A stretch of 64,000 nucleotides of DNA from Paenibacillus ottowii. GTDB taxonomy: Bacteria > Bacillota > Bacilli > Paenibacillales > Paenibacillaceae. Position 1 is the first letter of the stretch, and the number at the start of each line of letters is the position of its first letter. The position numbers and the translations under genes were made by a program. The DNA is taken from NCBI RefSeq assembly GCF_006874425.1, contig NZ_VIJZ01000001.1:1-64000 (forward strand). The letters are read 5' to 3'. Positions 45,839-55,202 of this stretch are shown here, in pieces. The notes beneath the pieces were generated by a model, which was given only the letters and a program-made list of their open reading frames with translations, ran no database searches and had not been told where the DNA came from.

Positions 45839-46270
45839 TTAAGAACGTTTTTTACGCAGAAAAATCGGTTTGAGTCCAATAAAGCCAATGGCTGCGAGCA
45901 CTAAATTCATCCAAGGTGAGATCCTGAATACCGGCAACACACTGCGTAGCGCCAGTCCGGCGACAAGAATGATAACAACCAGTATGACATACATCAAGAT
46001 GGATTTGAAATTTATCTGGGGCTTCACGGGAGCATGGTCTGGCTGCTGGTTCTCCTCGCCTTCTTCCGGGCGATTCATGAAATTCATCAATGCTTCAATC
46101 AGCAAAATAGCACCTGCGGCGATGATGATGAGGGTGGAGAAGCTAATTTTTTCAAAAGGGTGGATATCCCCGCCTGTAAAGGTGATAAACCAACCGATAA
46201 TCGCCTGTGTCAAGAAAAACATGGACAAGGCAACCCATGCAATAAGCGTATAATGTTTTGCTTTATTCAT
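45839..46270 (-). CDS. uncharacterised membrane protein
   Basis: A 143-residue protein with four hydrophobic segments (about residues 8-28, 42-60, 85-107 and 115-133). A charged, Glu/Gln/Pro-rich loop (MNRPEEGEENQQPDHAPVKPQ) lies in the middle, and the protein ends in a basic FLRKKRS. The ATG at 46270 follows GCAGGAGGAAGCA. Longer in-frame starts lack a site. I do not recognise the family. It is monocistronic and ends in its own terminator. Confidence 0.7.
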   Translation of the reverse strand: MNKAKHYTLIAWVALSMFFLTQAIIGWFITFTGGDIHPFEKISFSTLIIIAAGAILLIEALMNFMNRPEEGEENQQPDHAPVKPQINFKSILMYVILVVIILVAGLALRSVLPVFRISPWMNLVLAAIGFIGLKPIFLRKKRS

Positions 46271-46424
46271 TGCTTCCTCCTGCTTTATGATCGTATTCCG
46301 GGCTGATAAAATCGCCATTTTGTAACAAAGACAGTATACGTGAGGAAACGCCGGATGGCAAAAGGCTTTATCCTTTATGTATATTACCGCTGCATTCTCC
46401 TCAAACTGGATAAAGGGTGAGCAT

Positions 46425-46766
46425 ATGGAGCAACCTGAATATAAAACGTTGAGAGGATGTGGCATCATGGAACTGGAGAAACAGGCAGATTATTCAGTCC
46501 AAAAACGACTGACAGGTGCTACGAACGGGAACAACGGGGGAGCCTTGCCTGCAATCGTGAGTCACCGGAGCGTTCAAGGGACATCCCCAACGTACCGTAT
46601 ATTGGACGACACTGAGATGGCTGGCGATACAGAATTTGCAGGTGAACTGGGTGAACAAAGCTTCCGCAGTCTGTGGCATGAGGATCAAAATAGCGGCGCC
46701 TCTTGTAAACTGGAGTGGGAGGGACGAATCGAAACCCACCAAATGTTTAGGCACAGCTACGAGTAG
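46425..46766 (+). CDS. uncharacterised hydrophilic protein
   Basis: A 113-residue frame, acidic and Gly/Glu/Ser-rich, with no membrane segment. It starts MEQPEYKTLRGCGIMELEKQ and contains TYRILDDTEMAGDTEFAGELGEQSF. AAAGGGTGAG lies eight bases before the ATG. An internal ATG (46467) after GAGAGGATG is an alternative. A clear hairpin terminator lies just beyond the stop, which supports a real transcript. No known domain is recognised. Confidence 0.5.
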   Translation: MEQPEYKTLRGCGIMELEKQADYSVQKRLTGATNGNNGGALPAIVSHRSVQGTSPTYRILDDTEMAGDTEFAGELGEQSFRSLWHEDQNSGASCKLEWEGRIETHQMFRHSYE

Positions 46767-46813
46767 CAAGTCGTCTACTTTAATGTAGAGGATACAATCT
46801 AATAAGCGAGTAG

Positions 46814-46855
46814 TATGGCGTTCTCCGGTATCATATTGGGGAGCGCCATTTGTTT
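46814..46855 (+). terminator. terminator
   Basis: ATGGCGTTCTCC / GGGGAGCGCCAT, 11 of 12 pairs, followed by TTGTTT. It ends the small gene just upstream. Confidence 0.7.
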
Positions 46856-47041
46856 ACTTCCGTATCTGTATGAACTGACAGGTTGACAAGGAAGTAGGGC
46901 GATGATAGACTGATTTTACTATAAAACTTATTAAACTTATTGGAATTAAAGTGAATAAATATCCTGTATGGATATTCCACGTTACTATAGGAGTTTAAAC
47001 AATTAAATGCTGAAGTGAAGCTTGGAACAGGGGGAATCAGG

Positions 47042-47866
47042 ATGGAACGGCAAATTGGAATTCGTTATGAAAATGAGGAACTGGCCGCAACAATTCATTA
47101 TCCAAACCGTACGAATGAGGGAGAGCGTCAGAGACGAGTTCCGCTCGTTGTCATTTGTCACGGTTTTGTGGGCAATCGTATCGGAGTAGATCGATTGTTC
47201 GTCAAGACGGCGCGTGAATTGGCCGAAGGGGGATATTTTGTACTGCGCTTTGACTTTGCCGGTTGTGGAGAAAGCACGGGTGAATATGGCAAGCAGGGGC
47301 TAGAGTCCATGATCAATCAGACACGTACCGTGTTGGATTACGCTGTGAATTGCGCGGACATTGACCCGACTAAGGTAACGCTGATCGGTCACAGTTTGGG
47401 GGGCGCGGTTGCCCTTCTCACAGCCGTTCGGGATAAAAGAGTACAAAACCTGGTCCTTTGGTCAGCCGTTGGCTATCCGTTCAACGATATCGTCAAAATA
47501 ACGGAGCGAAGCGTGTATGATGAGTCTGTTAAAACCGGCCATGCAGACTATTTGGGATATAAATTCACACCTACTTATTTTGAGTCGTTAGCCCAATTCC
47601 AACCGTTCCAGGAGGCCGTTAAATTTAACGGTGATGTACTTGTTATTCATGGCACCTCGGATGATATCATTCCTGTGGATTATGCATTTCTGTTTCAAAA
47701 GGTATTCTGGATGCGTCCAGAGGGACGCTGTGATAAGGAAATTATTTTCCAGGGAGATCACACGTTTTCATCGGGTAAAGAGCGGCAACAGCTGATTGAC
47801 CGCACACTGGAATGGCTGGATGAACAGGAACATATTCAACGGGATTGGCAGCACTGGATGATCTGA
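47042..47866 (+). CDS. alpha/beta hydrolase (esterase-like)
   Basis: A 274-residue serine hydrolase without signal peptide. The nucleophile elbow is TLIGHSLGGAVALL. The oxyanion region is VVICHGFVGNRIGVDRLF and the acid and His are in HGTSDDIIPVDYA and QGDHTFSSGKERQ. The pattern resembles feruloyl/cinnamoyl esterase-like hydrolases of Firmicutes, but the substrate is not predictable. The ATG follows GGGGGAATCAGG; an upstream in-frame GTG is less likely. About 90 bp separate it from the next gene. Confidence 0.85.
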   Translation: MERQIGIRYENEELAATIHYPNRTNEGERQRRVPLVVICHGFVGNRIGVDRLFVKTARELAEGGYFVLRFDFAGCGESTGEYGKQGLESMINQTRTVLDYAVNCADIDPTKVTLIGHSLGGAVALLTAVRDKRVQNLVLWSAVGYPFNDIVKITERSVYDESVKTGHADYLGYKFTPTYFESLAQFQPFQEAVKFNGDVLVIHGTSDDIIPVDYAFLFQKVFWMRPEGRCDKEIIFQGDHTFSSGKERQQLIDRTLEWLDEQEHIQRDWQHWMI

Positions 47867-47958
47867 TTTCAGGGTGTAACGCATTGTATTGGAAATTGCG
47901 CCTCCGCCGGAGTAAAATAAAAGAGTAACACTATACTGGCGTGTGGAGGTTGGCAGCG

Positions 47959-48750
47959 ATGACATTACCCTCAATTTTTGTTGCGCATGGTTCACCGACA
48001 CTGGCTGTAGAAAATAACGCATATACCAGCTTTCTTGCAAAGCTGGGCGCGAGCCTGCCCCGACCCAAAGGAATTGTTATTTTTTCCGCGCATTGGGATA
48101 GCCCCGATCAATGTATTGGCGCGGATGATCAGCATGCAGCGTTGCACGATTTCTACGGCTTTCCCGAAGAAATGTACACTCTTGATTACCCTGCACCAGG
48201 CGATCCAAAGCTGTATGAGGAGATAGGGCATCTGTTCAGTCAGCATAACCTGTTCCACCAGCCGGTTCGGAACCGGGGACTGGATCATGGAGCATGGGTG
48301 GTTTTGCGGCATATATATCCTGATGCGGACATACCGGTCGTACCCTTGTCTATTGATTCACGGCGCGATCCTCAGGAGCAATACGAGATTGGGCGAATGC
48401 TAGCGCCACTGCGTGAACAAGGGATCTTGATTCTCGGTAGTGGAGGCTTGGTCCACAACTTGCGGACACTCAAGCAGACGAGTGAGCCAGCCGATTGGGC
48501 AGTTCAATATGATGACTGGATCGCAGAGCAGCTTCAAGACTGGAATTTGCGTCATCTATTCCAATATGACAAGAAGGCTCCATATGCCAAGCAGGCGGTT
48601 CCTTCGTATGGAATAGAGCATTTTTCCCCTTTGTTTTACGTAATGGGGGCTGCGGATCATGATCGCTCTGCGCGTAAGCTTTTTCAGTCGTATGTCCTGG
48701 GCTCATTAAGTCTCAATTGTTGGGCTTTTGGTCAAGAAAGTGGTTTGTAA
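47959..48750 (+). CDS. extradiol ring-cleavage dioxygenase family protein (DODA/YgiD type)
   Basis: A class III extradiol dioxygenase fold of 263 residues. Likely metal ligands are the His in SIFVAHGSPTLA, the His in GIVIFSAHWDSP, the His in GLDHGAWVVLRHIYPDADIPVVPLSID and the later SPLFYVMGAAD region. E. coli YgiD and plant DODA cleave DOPA or related catechols. The ATG at 47959 follows TGGAGG; an upstream GTG in the same frame overlaps that site. A terminator follows the stop. Confidence 0.88.
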   Translation: MTLPSIFVAHGSPTLAVENNAYTSFLAKLGASLPRPKGIVIFSAHWDSPDQCIGADDQHAALHDFYGFPEEMYTLDYPAPGDPKLYEEIGHLFSQHNLFHQPVRNRGLDHGAWVVLRHIYPDADIPVVPLSIDSRRDPQEQYEIGRMLAPLREQGILILGSGGLVHNLRTLKQTSEPADWAVQYDDWIAEQLQDWNLRHLFQYDKKAPYAKQAVPSYGIEHFSPLFYVMGAADHDRSARKLFQSYVLGSLSLNCWAFGQESGL

Positions 48751-48754
48751 ATGT

Positions 48755-48803
48755 AAAAAAGAACTTCCGAAACCACATGGTGTGTGGGGTTGGAAGTTCT
48801 TTT
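48755..48803 (+). terminator. terminator of the dioxygenase gene
   Basis: AAAAAAGAACTTCC / GGAAGTTCTTTT hairpin with A and T runs, able to act in both directions. Confidence 0.85.
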
Positions 48804-48819
48804 GCTGTATGCTTCTTGA

Positions 48820-48957
48820 TTAATTAGCAGGCACGTTCTTTTTTAGCCAGGCGGATACTTGCGTAATACGCTTATCTTCATTTTGGTTCAGTAATGTCAT
48901 AAATGCCTGCCGTAGATCCATTCCATGTTGTATCCAACTTGTAAAAGTTTGAGGAGA
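48820..48957 (-). pseudogene. possible 3' remnant of a lost gene
   Basis: An open stretch of about 45 codons on the minus strand ends in a stop codon. It reads protein-like: SWIQHGMDLRQAFMTLLNQ, then NEDKRITQVSAWLKKNVPAN. It has no ribosome binding site or good start and is closed upstream by a stop near 49017. It lies between two hairpin terminators. It may be the C-terminal tail of a deleted gene; the family is not recognised. The rest of 48751-49119 holds only hairpins. Confidence 0.25.
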
Positions 48958-48968
48958 AGATGAATCCG

Positions 48969-49018
48969 AAAAAGGAGTCCCCAAGTCAGGATGGACTTGA
49001 GTACTCCTTTGTTATTTT
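48969..49018. terminator. orphan hairpin terminator
   Basis: AAAGGAGT..CCAAGTC / GACTTG..ACTCCTTT stem with A and T runs on the two sides. It is not next to any intact gene end. Confidence 0.55.
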
Positions 49019-49075
49019 AAATAGAGGAGGGTGCAACATGGCAACACCTTAGAGAGAAGCAACATAGCTGCACAA

Positions 49076-49112
49076 AAAAACAACCATTAGCCGGAGGATA
49101 ACGGTTGTTTTA
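49076..49112 (-). terminator. doxX terminator
   Basis: AAAACAACC / GGTTGTTTT hairpin, A- and T-flanked, just past the 3' end of the minus-strand doxX-like gene. Confidence 0.75.
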
Positions 49113-49119
49113 TGGATAG

Positions 49120-49635
49120 TTAAGCTATTTTTCGAGTGGGGTCAGCGAAGGTATCTTTATTTTTACCAAACAGTCCACGCAGGAAGGGCAGTACCCAACG
49201 GTCAAAGCCGATTCTTCCGGCATTTGCACCAGCAACGATTAGGAAGATTTCAACCAGCAGGTAGATGGCATTGGTGCTTACTGTACCCGAGAACAGGAAC
49301 GAGAAGTTCATGACCATAGCCATCAAAGTAGCCAGTGTAGTCAAAGTACCAAGCAGCAGGCCAACCCCAACCAAGAACTCACCCAGTGGAATCAGAACGT
49401 TGAACAAACCTACATTCGGCAGGGCAAAGGCTTCAAGGAACGATCCCCACCAGCCTTGTACAGCGGGATGTTCTCCACCTGTTTTGGCAATAGCCCCCGA
49501 GATAAATCCGCCTGCGTCGAATCCGCCAGTCAGCTTCTCAAGCCCGTGGGTCATCCATTCATAACCTAGGTAAACCCGTACTACAGTTAGCAACCACATT
49601 GCAACTTTGTTCTCACGTAACCAATTGTTAAACAT
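49120..49635 (-). CDS. DoxX family membrane protein
   Basis: A 171-residue membrane protein with four hydrophobic segments. DoxX signatures are WLLTVVRVYLGYEWMTHGLEKLTGG near the N terminus and LIPLGEFLVGVGLLLGTLTTLATLMAMVMNFSFLFSG in the middle. The C-terminal tail is basic and cytoplasmic (LRGLFGKNKDTFADPTRK). GAAAGAGGAGTGG precedes the ATG. Members are linked to thiosulfate:quinone oxidoreductase or oxidative-stress complexes; the exact role here is unknown. Confidence 0.88.
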   Translation of the reverse strand: MFNNWLRENKVAMWLLTVVRVYLGYEWMTHGLEKLTGGFDAGGFISGAIAKTGGEHPAVQGWWGSFLEAFALPNVGLFNVLIPLGEFLVGVGLLLGTLTTLATLMAMVMNFSFLFSGTVSTNAIYLLVEIFLIVAGANAGRIGFDRWVLPFLRGLFGKNKDTFADPTRKIA

Positions 49636-49886
49636 TCAAACCACTCCTCTTTCTTAATCTATAATGATGGGCTGTATTTCAGTTTGTTTGGGATGATCAT
49701 CTTTGCTACACCTTTATTGTATTAGGTTCAGTTACAGTTATTTGTGATAAAAATCACAAAGTTCGAATATTTTTTAAATTTTAATGTCTTTAGATAAGTA
49801 TTCTATAGAGAGGCCATGCTTCACTCAAGACAAAAACAGGAAGAAAAGCTTATAATGAGAAAAATAAATAAAGTGGAGGGATGAAC

Positions 49887-50981
49887 TTGTCCAGGCCCAT
49901 TCCCCAACGAAATCATTGGTTGCGTGTGATGGCCTCAGCTCTGTTATGCATGACAATGGTGTCTTGTTCTGCTATGTCTAGGACGGGGGAGTCTGAATCC
50001 GTTCCCCAACCGACCCAGCAAGAAACAGAGAAGAAGGCGCTTGAACAGCCTAAGGAGCCTGCTGTTCCGGCATTTACAGCTCCGCTTACCGGGCTTCCGG
50101 TGGAGAAGCCAGTTGTGGAGCGGCCGCTAGCTATTATGATCAACAATGCACCGGCTGCGCGTCCGCAGGCAGGGCTTAGCCAGGCAGATATGGTATATGA
50201 AGTTCTTGCAGAAGGCGGAATTACCCGTTTGGTAGCTTTTTTCCAAAGTCATGGGGGTGATGTGAAGATTGGTCCAGTCCGGAGCATTCGGCCGTATTTG
50301 ATTGAACTGGGCGAAACCTATGGCGCGTTGCCGATACATGCAGGGGGAAGTACAGATGCCTATGCGATTTTACAGCAGCAGCGGAAGGAACATCTGGATG
50401 AGATTTCAAATGGAGGAGCTTACTTTTGGCGAAGTAAAGATCGTCGACCTCCACATAATTTATACACAGATGTAAGCAGGCTCCGCCAAGGAAGCGAAAG
50501 CAAAGGGTATATTAGACAGACGGAAGTTCCCGTATATCCTTATCTTAAAACCGGAGAAACTCCAGTTAAGGTGGACGAGAGTGCCGCATCTGTGCATATC
50601 CGATTTTTGCTGAAAAGCTACCGCGTATCTTATACCTACGATCCAGTGAATCAACGATATAAGCGTTTTGTGAACGAAAAGTCACATTTAGATCAAAATA
50701 ATAACCAACAGCTCTCAGCGGCGAATGTTATTGTGATGAGCACGAGGCATCAAACGCTGGATGATGTAGGCAGACTAAGTGTTGAACTGGATAGTGGTGG
50801 AGAAGCGATGGTGTTTCAACAAGGAAAGTTAATCCGTGCTGAGTGGCAGCATACATCTGGCGATGCGATACGTTTTATGAAAAATGGGGTTGAAATCCCG
50901 CTAACACCGGGTACATCCTATATACATGTGGTACCTGCAGATACTCCACTAGCGGAACATGTAACGTTTGAAGCGAATTAG
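49887..50981 (+). CDS. yerB: DUF3048 lipoprotein, YerB-like
   Basis: A lipoprotein of about 364 residues. The signal peptide ends ALLCMTMVSC (lipobox Cys about residue 27), followed by a Gln/Glu/Pro linker. The DUF3048 domain has PLAIMINNAPAARPQAGLSQADMVYEVLAEGGITRLVAFFQS and KIGPVRSIRPY. I prefer the TTG at 49887, six bases after GGAGGG; an ATG at 49881 abuts that site with no spacing. B. subtilis yerB lies close to the pur operon and next to yerC. Here it is 28 kb from purD and 6.5 kb from yerC. Function unknown. Confidence 0.85.
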   Translation: MSRPIPQRNHWLRVMASALLCMTMVSCSAMSRTGESESVPQPTQQETEKKALEQPKEPAVPAFTAPLTGLPVEKPVVERPLAIMINNAPAARPQAGLSQADMVYEVLAEGGITRLVAFFQSHGGDVKIGPVRSIRPYLIELGETYGALPIHAGGSTDAYAILQQQRKEHLDEISNGGAYFWRSKDRRPPHNLYTDVSRLRQGSESKGYIRQTEVPVYPYLKTGETPVKVDESAASVHIRFLLKSYRVSYTYDPVNQRYKRFVNEKSHLDQNNNQQLSAANVIVMSTRHQTLDDVGRLSVELDSGGEAMVFQQGKLIRAEWQHTSGDAIRFMKNGVEIPLTPGTSYIHVVPADTPLAEHVTFEAN

Positions 50982-51169
50982 AAAACGTAATACACCTTTT
51001 TAGGAAAAAAATGTCGGATAATGACTCTCCATGTCGGGCATTGTATACGTATATCTTGAAATTTGCTTTTACAAACATTACAAAAACATTGATGAGTGTG
51101 ATAAGATAGCAAAGGTTGTCTATTGCAGTCGAAACAGGTTGCGGATATTTTCGTAAAGGGGTAATCGTT

Positions 51170-51784
51170 ATGAGATTGAAGAAAAAGGATATATTCTTCG
51201 AGACGTTGGAAAATATGGCAGATACGATCGTGCAAGCAGCCGATTATTTTGCCCAACATACTTCAAATTTTCAAGATGTGACTTTGTTTACCAATGAGAT
51301 GAAGAAGTATGAAAATAAGTGTGATGATTACACACACACGATTATTACTGAGTTGAACAAGACCTTCATTACGCCGCTGGAACGCGACGACATCATGGAA
51401 CTGACAACGACCATGGATGATGTGCTGGACGGTCTTGAAGCGACAGCCTCTCGTTTTTATATGTACAACATTACAGAGCCGGACGAGTATATTGTGCAGT
51501 TTGCTGATATTTTGCGTCAATCAGCTTATGAAATTCAGAAGGCTGTACATTTGCTTTCACAGAAAAAATTGTTGGCTATCCGCGAATACACCATTCGCCT
51601 GAATGATCTGGAAAATCAGGGGGATGAATTACTGCGTATTTGCATCAAAAACCTGTTTGCAACTGTAACTGATCCTATTGAGCTGATTAAACGTAAAGAA
51701 TTGTACGAACGCCTTGAAACGACAACGGATTCATGCGAGGATGTTGCAAATATGCTGGAATCCATCATTATGCGTAACTCGTAA
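51170..51784 (+). CDS. PhoU-like DUF47 protein, phosphate transport regulator
   Basis: A 204-residue all-helical cytosolic protein of the DUF47/PhoU_div family. Repeated patterns (RLKKKDIFFETLENMADTIVQAADYF, DDIMELTTTMDDVLDGLEA, RLETTTDSCEDVANMLESIIMRNS) include the acidic ExxxD metal-binding motifs. It sits 14 bp before the pit gene. This is the standard arrangement in which DUF47 proteins modulate PiT transporters. The ATG follows AAAGGGG; upstream codons in frame lack a site. Confidence 0.92.
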   Translation: MRLKKKDIFFETLENMADTIVQAADYFAQHTSNFQDVTLFTNEMKKYENKCDDYTHTIITELNKTFITPLERDDIMELTTTMDDVLDGLEATASRFYMYNITEPDEYIVQFADILRQSAYEIQKAVHLLSQKKLLAIREYTIRLNDLENQGDELLRICIKNLFATVTDPIELIKRKELYERLETTTDSCEDVANMLESIIMRNS

Positions 51785-51798
51785 GGGAGTCCTTTTAC

Positions 51799-52788
51799 AT
51801 GGATACAAGTTTACTGGTATTAGGTATTGTTATTTTTCTTGCTCTGGCATTTGATTTTATCAATGGGTTTCATGATACGGCGAACGCGATTGCGACTTCG
51901 GTCTCGACCCGTGCATTGACGCCGCGACGTGCGATTATTATGGCGGCGGTTATGAACTTTCTTGGGGCTATCATATTCACTGGAGTTGCCAAAACCATTG
52001 GTGGAAGTGTTGCTGACCCTACCAAACTGACCAACGGTACTGATATCGTCATTGCGACGCTGATCGCTGCGATTATCTGGAATCTTCTAACCTGGTGGTT
52101 CGGTATTCCTTCCTCTTCTTCCCATGCACTGATTGGTGCGTTGGCTGGAGCGGTGTATGTAGGTGCGGGAGAGGATAAATTAAATTGGAGCGGCTTCATC
52201 GGGATTGTTGAGGGGTTAATTTTCTCCCCGTTGATTGCTTTTGTTGTCGGTTACATCGTGATGATGATCTTGAAATACATCTTTGCTTATCGCAGTCCGC
52301 ATACGGTGAACAAAGGTTTCCGCACCATGCAGGTGATTACGGCAGCTATTCAGTCGTTCACGCATGGTACGAATGATGCTCAGAAGGCAATGGGGATCAT
52401 TACATTTGCACTTGTCTCGGCTGGGTATCAAGACCATTTGGAAGTACCTATGTGGGTGAAAATTTCAGCGGCAACCGCCATGGCGCTTGGTACGTCCATT
52501 GGAGGCTGGAAGATCATCAAGACGATGGGAACCAAGATTTTCAAAATTGAACCCATCAATGGATTCGCAGCCGACGTTTCGGGGGCTTCTGTTATTTTCA
52601 CAGCTACTTTGCTTCATTTACCAGTAAGTACCACCCATGCCATAACTTCGGCAATTTTGGGTGTAGGCTCTGCCAAGCGTTTTAGCGCGGTTCGTTGGTC
52701 ATTAGCTGGTCGTATTGTCATAACCTGGGTAATAACGATTCCGATTGCAGCGGTGTTGTCAGGTTTAATTTTCAAAATTCTTTTCTAG
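51799..52788 (+). CDS. pit: low-affinity inorganic phosphate transporter (PiT family)
   Basis: A 329-residue integral membrane protein that imports metal-phosphate with protons. The PiT signature occurs twice, as expected from its internal duplication: DFINGFHDTANAIATSVSTRALTPRRA near the N terminus and SFTHGTNDAQKAMGIITFAL in the second half. Two related LPVSTTHAIT and IPSSSSHALIG motifs follow them. It is coupled to the upstream PhoU-like gene. A hairpin terminator lies about 50 bp downstream. Confidence 0.95.
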   Translation: MDTSLLVLGIVIFLALAFDFINGFHDTANAIATSVSTRALTPRRAIIMAAVMNFLGAIIFTGVAKTIGGSVADPTKLTNGTDIVIATLIAAIIWNLLTWWFGIPSSSSHALIGALAGAVYVGAGEDKLNWSGFIGIVEGLIFSPLIAFVVGYIVMMILKYIFAYRSPHTVNKGFRTMQVITAAIQSFTHGTNDAQKAMGIITFALVSAGYQDHLEVPMWVKISAATAMALGTSIGGWKIIKTMGTKIFKIEPINGFAADVSGASVIFTATLLHLPVSTTHAITSAILGVGSAKRFSAVRWSLAGRIVITWVITIPIAAVLSGLIFKILF

Positions 52789-52838
52789 TTTTTCTGCAAC
52801 ATGTTTTCTTGAAAATTAACATACAATATAAGATACAC

Positions 52839-52876
52839 AATAAGCTTCCGTCCGCTTTTTGCGGCAGGGGCTTATT
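52839..52876 (+). terminator. pit operon terminator
   Basis: AATAAGC..CCG.CCGC / GCGG..GGGGCTTATT stem, loop of T residues; no long T tail, so efficiency is uncertain. Confidence 0.55.
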
Positions 52877-53032
52877 GGCATTCTAGGGCAAAAATACATC
52901 TCCAAAGTTCACACATCCAGATAGTTCCATGAGATGTTTTAAAAAAATACCTGACATCAAAGTAGTCAATTTTTAATAACTCCTGTAGAATAAACAGAAA
53001 ACTTTGAACCGTTCAACTGACTGGAGGATCTT

Positions 53033-54481
53033 ATGCAAAAACCAAGAAAACTAATAGCACTCATGATTTGTTTGTTTTCTGTGGTTGCCCTGGCCGGTAA
53101 TTTCGGTGTAGTGGCCCACGCAGAAAATAAAACAAAATATGATATCGGCACGGATACAACGTTCGCGCCTTTTGAGTTTGAAGATGTTAATGGTAAATTT
53201 GTCGGAATTGACATGGATTTACTGGCAGCTATTGCTAAGGATCAGAATTTTGAGTATACCATTAAGCCACTTGGCTTTAACGCGGCAGTGCAGGCCCTTG
53301 AAACGAATCAAGTGGATGGTGTCATTGCCGGGATGAGTATTACTGATGAACGCAAGCAAAAATTTGATTTTTCCGAGCCCTATTTTGACTCGGGTGTTGT
53401 CATGGCGGTCCGCAAGGATAATGATACGATTAAACGCTATGAGGACTTGAAGGGACAGCGTGTCGCTGTCAAAACAGGAACAGAAGGCTATACGTTCGCG
53501 GAATCCATTAAGGCTAAATATGGCTTTACTACAGTTCCGTTTGACGATTCATCTCAAATGTATGATGAAGTTAAAACAGGTAATTCGGTTGCCTGCTTTG
53601 ATGACTTTCCGGTACTGGCCTACGGTGTGACTCAGAATAATGGTCTTAAGCTGGTGACCGATAAGGAAAAAGGCGGTTCTTACGGCTTCGCTGTCAACAA
53701 AGGCAGAAATGCCGAGCTGCTGGAGAAATTTAATGCAGGGCTTGTGAATCTCCGCAACAGCGGGGAATACGACAAAATCATGTCCAAATACCTTGGTGAA
53801 TCCGGCAAAGGCGTGGCTCCTGTAGAACGCAGCCGCTGGGAGCTTATTTCAGCTTCGCTGCCCGCGTTGATCAAAGGGATGGGAAATACGCTGTTGTACA
53901 CCCTGGTATCCTTGCTCGTAGCCTTTTTGCTGGGATTGGTGTTTGGCTTTATGAAGGTTAGCCATAACAAAGTGTTCCGCGGGATTGCAACGGTTTTCGT
54001 TGATGTATTCCGTGGTATTCCACTGATCGTACTTGCATTCTTTATTTACTTCGGTATTCCACAGGCACTCGACTTTAAAATGCCGCTTTTTGTCGCTGCG
54101 GTATTGACGTTATCCCTGAACGCTGGTGCTTATGTGACCGAAATTATCCGCGGGGGTATTCAGTCCATTGATCCAGGACAAATGGAAGCAGCTCGTTCGC
54201 TTGGTTTGCCGTATCGGACAGCCATGCTGAAGATCATTTTGCCACAAGCTGTGAAAATCATGATCCCTTCGTTTATCAATCAGTTGGTTATTACGTTGAA
54301 GGATACGTCCATTCTGTCGGTTATCGGTCTGGTCGAATTGACCCAATCGGGTAAAATCATTATTGCGCGGACGTTCCAATCCTTTGATATTTGGCTGGTC
54401 GTTGCGGTGATGTATCTCATCGTCATTACAGTCCTGACCAAAATTTCCAACCGTCTTGAAGGGAGAGTTCGCCGTGGGTAA
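53033..54481 (+). CDS. glutamine-type ABC transporter, fused binding protein and permease
   Basis: A 482-residue fusion. Residues 1-30 are a signal peptide or anchor. About 35-255 form a polar amino-acid binding domain ([49 protein letters not shown]). About 270-478 form a GlnP-type permease with the EAA loop [32 protein letters not shown]. The binding domain would be tethered outside, giving two receptors per permease dimer as in Lactococcus GlnP. The ATPase gene overlaps its end. Glutamine or glutamate is the likely substrate by family resemblance. Confidence 0.93.
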   Translation: MQKPRKLIALMICLFSVVALAGNFGVVAHAENKTKYDIGTDTTFAPFEFEDVNGKFVGIDMDLLAAIAKDQNFEYTIKPLGFNAAVQALETNQVDGVIAGMSITDERKQKFDFSEPYFDSGVVMAVRKDNDTIKRYEDLKGQRVAVKTGTEGYTFAESIKAKYGFTTVPFDDSSQMYDEVKTGNSVACFDDFPVLAYGVTQNNGLKLVTDKEKGGSYGFAVNKGRNAELLEKFNAGLVNLRNSGEYDKIMSKYLGESGKGVAPVERSRWELISASLPALIKGMGNTLLYTLVSLLVAFLLGLVFGFMKVSHNKVFRGIATVFVDVFRGIPLIVLAFFIYFGIPQALDFKMPLFVAAVLTLSLNAGAYVTEIIRGGIQSIDPGQMEAARSLGLPYRTAMLKIILPQAVKIMIPSFINQLVITLKDTSILSVIGLVELTQSGKIIIARTFQSFDIWLVVAVMYLIVITVLTKISNRLEGRVRRG

Positions 54482-55202
54482 AATTATCGTTAAAAACCTG
54501 AAAAAAAGCTATGGCAGTAATCAGGTGCTGAAAGGCATCGACATGCAAGTACGTGAAGGCGAGGTTGTATGTGTCATTGGTCCTTCAGGTTCAGGGAAAA
54601 GTACCTTTTTACGCTGTATGAACATGCTGGAGGAAATTACGGCTGGCGAAGTCATCGTCGATGACTACAAATTGGGTGACAAAAACGTGGACATTAACAA
54701 GGTCCGTGAAAATATAGGGATGGTGTTTCAGCACTTTAATCTGTTCCCGCATATGACGGTGCTCAAGAACATTATGTTCGCACCGACTGAGCTGGGCAAA
54801 CAGACGAAGGCACAAGCCCGTGAGACGGCGATGAAGCTGCTGGATCGGGTAGGTTTGGCCGATAAGGCAGATGTATTGCCAGGGAAGCTTTCCGGCGGTC
54901 AGAAGCAGCGTGTGGCGATTGCAAGAGCGCTGGCAATGAATCCTGACATTATGCTGTTCGACGAGCCAACCTCGGCGCTTGATCCTGAAATGGTCGGCGA
55001 AGTGCTCGGCGTAATGAAAGATCTGGCTCGCGAAGGTATGACAATGATGATCGTAACGCATGAGATGGGCTTTGCACGGGAAGTAAGCGACCGTGTCGTG
55101 TTTATGGACGGTGGCTATATTGTAGAAGAAGGAACGCCACAAGAGGTATTTGGAAATCCGAAAAACGAGCGGACCATTAGTTTCTTGGAGAAGGTATTGT
55201 AA
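54474..55202 (+). CDS. glnQ: amino-acid ABC transporter ATP-binding protein (GlnQ-type)
   Basis: A 242-residue ATPase partner of the fused receptor-permease. Motifs: Walker [11 protein letters not shown]-loop [13 protein letters not shown], signature [15 protein letters not shown], Walker [15 protein letters not shown] and His in IVTHEMGFA. The GTG start overlaps the upstream gene by eight bases, after AAGGGAGAG, so the two are translationally coupled. It is closely related to the ATPase at 24408-25157. A repeat-rich region follows. Confidence 0.94.
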   Translation: MGKIIVKNLKKSYGSNQVLKGIDMQVREGEVVCVIGPSGSGKSTFLRCMNMLEEITAGEVIVDDYKLGDKNVDINKVRENIGMVFQHFNLFPHMTVLKNIMFAPTELGKQTKAQARETAMKLLDRVGLADKADVLPGKLSGGQKQRVAIARALAMNPDIMLFDEPTSALDPEMVGEVLGVMKDLAREGMTMMIVTHEMGFAREVSDRVVFMDGGYIVEEGTPQEVFGNPKNERTISFLEKVL

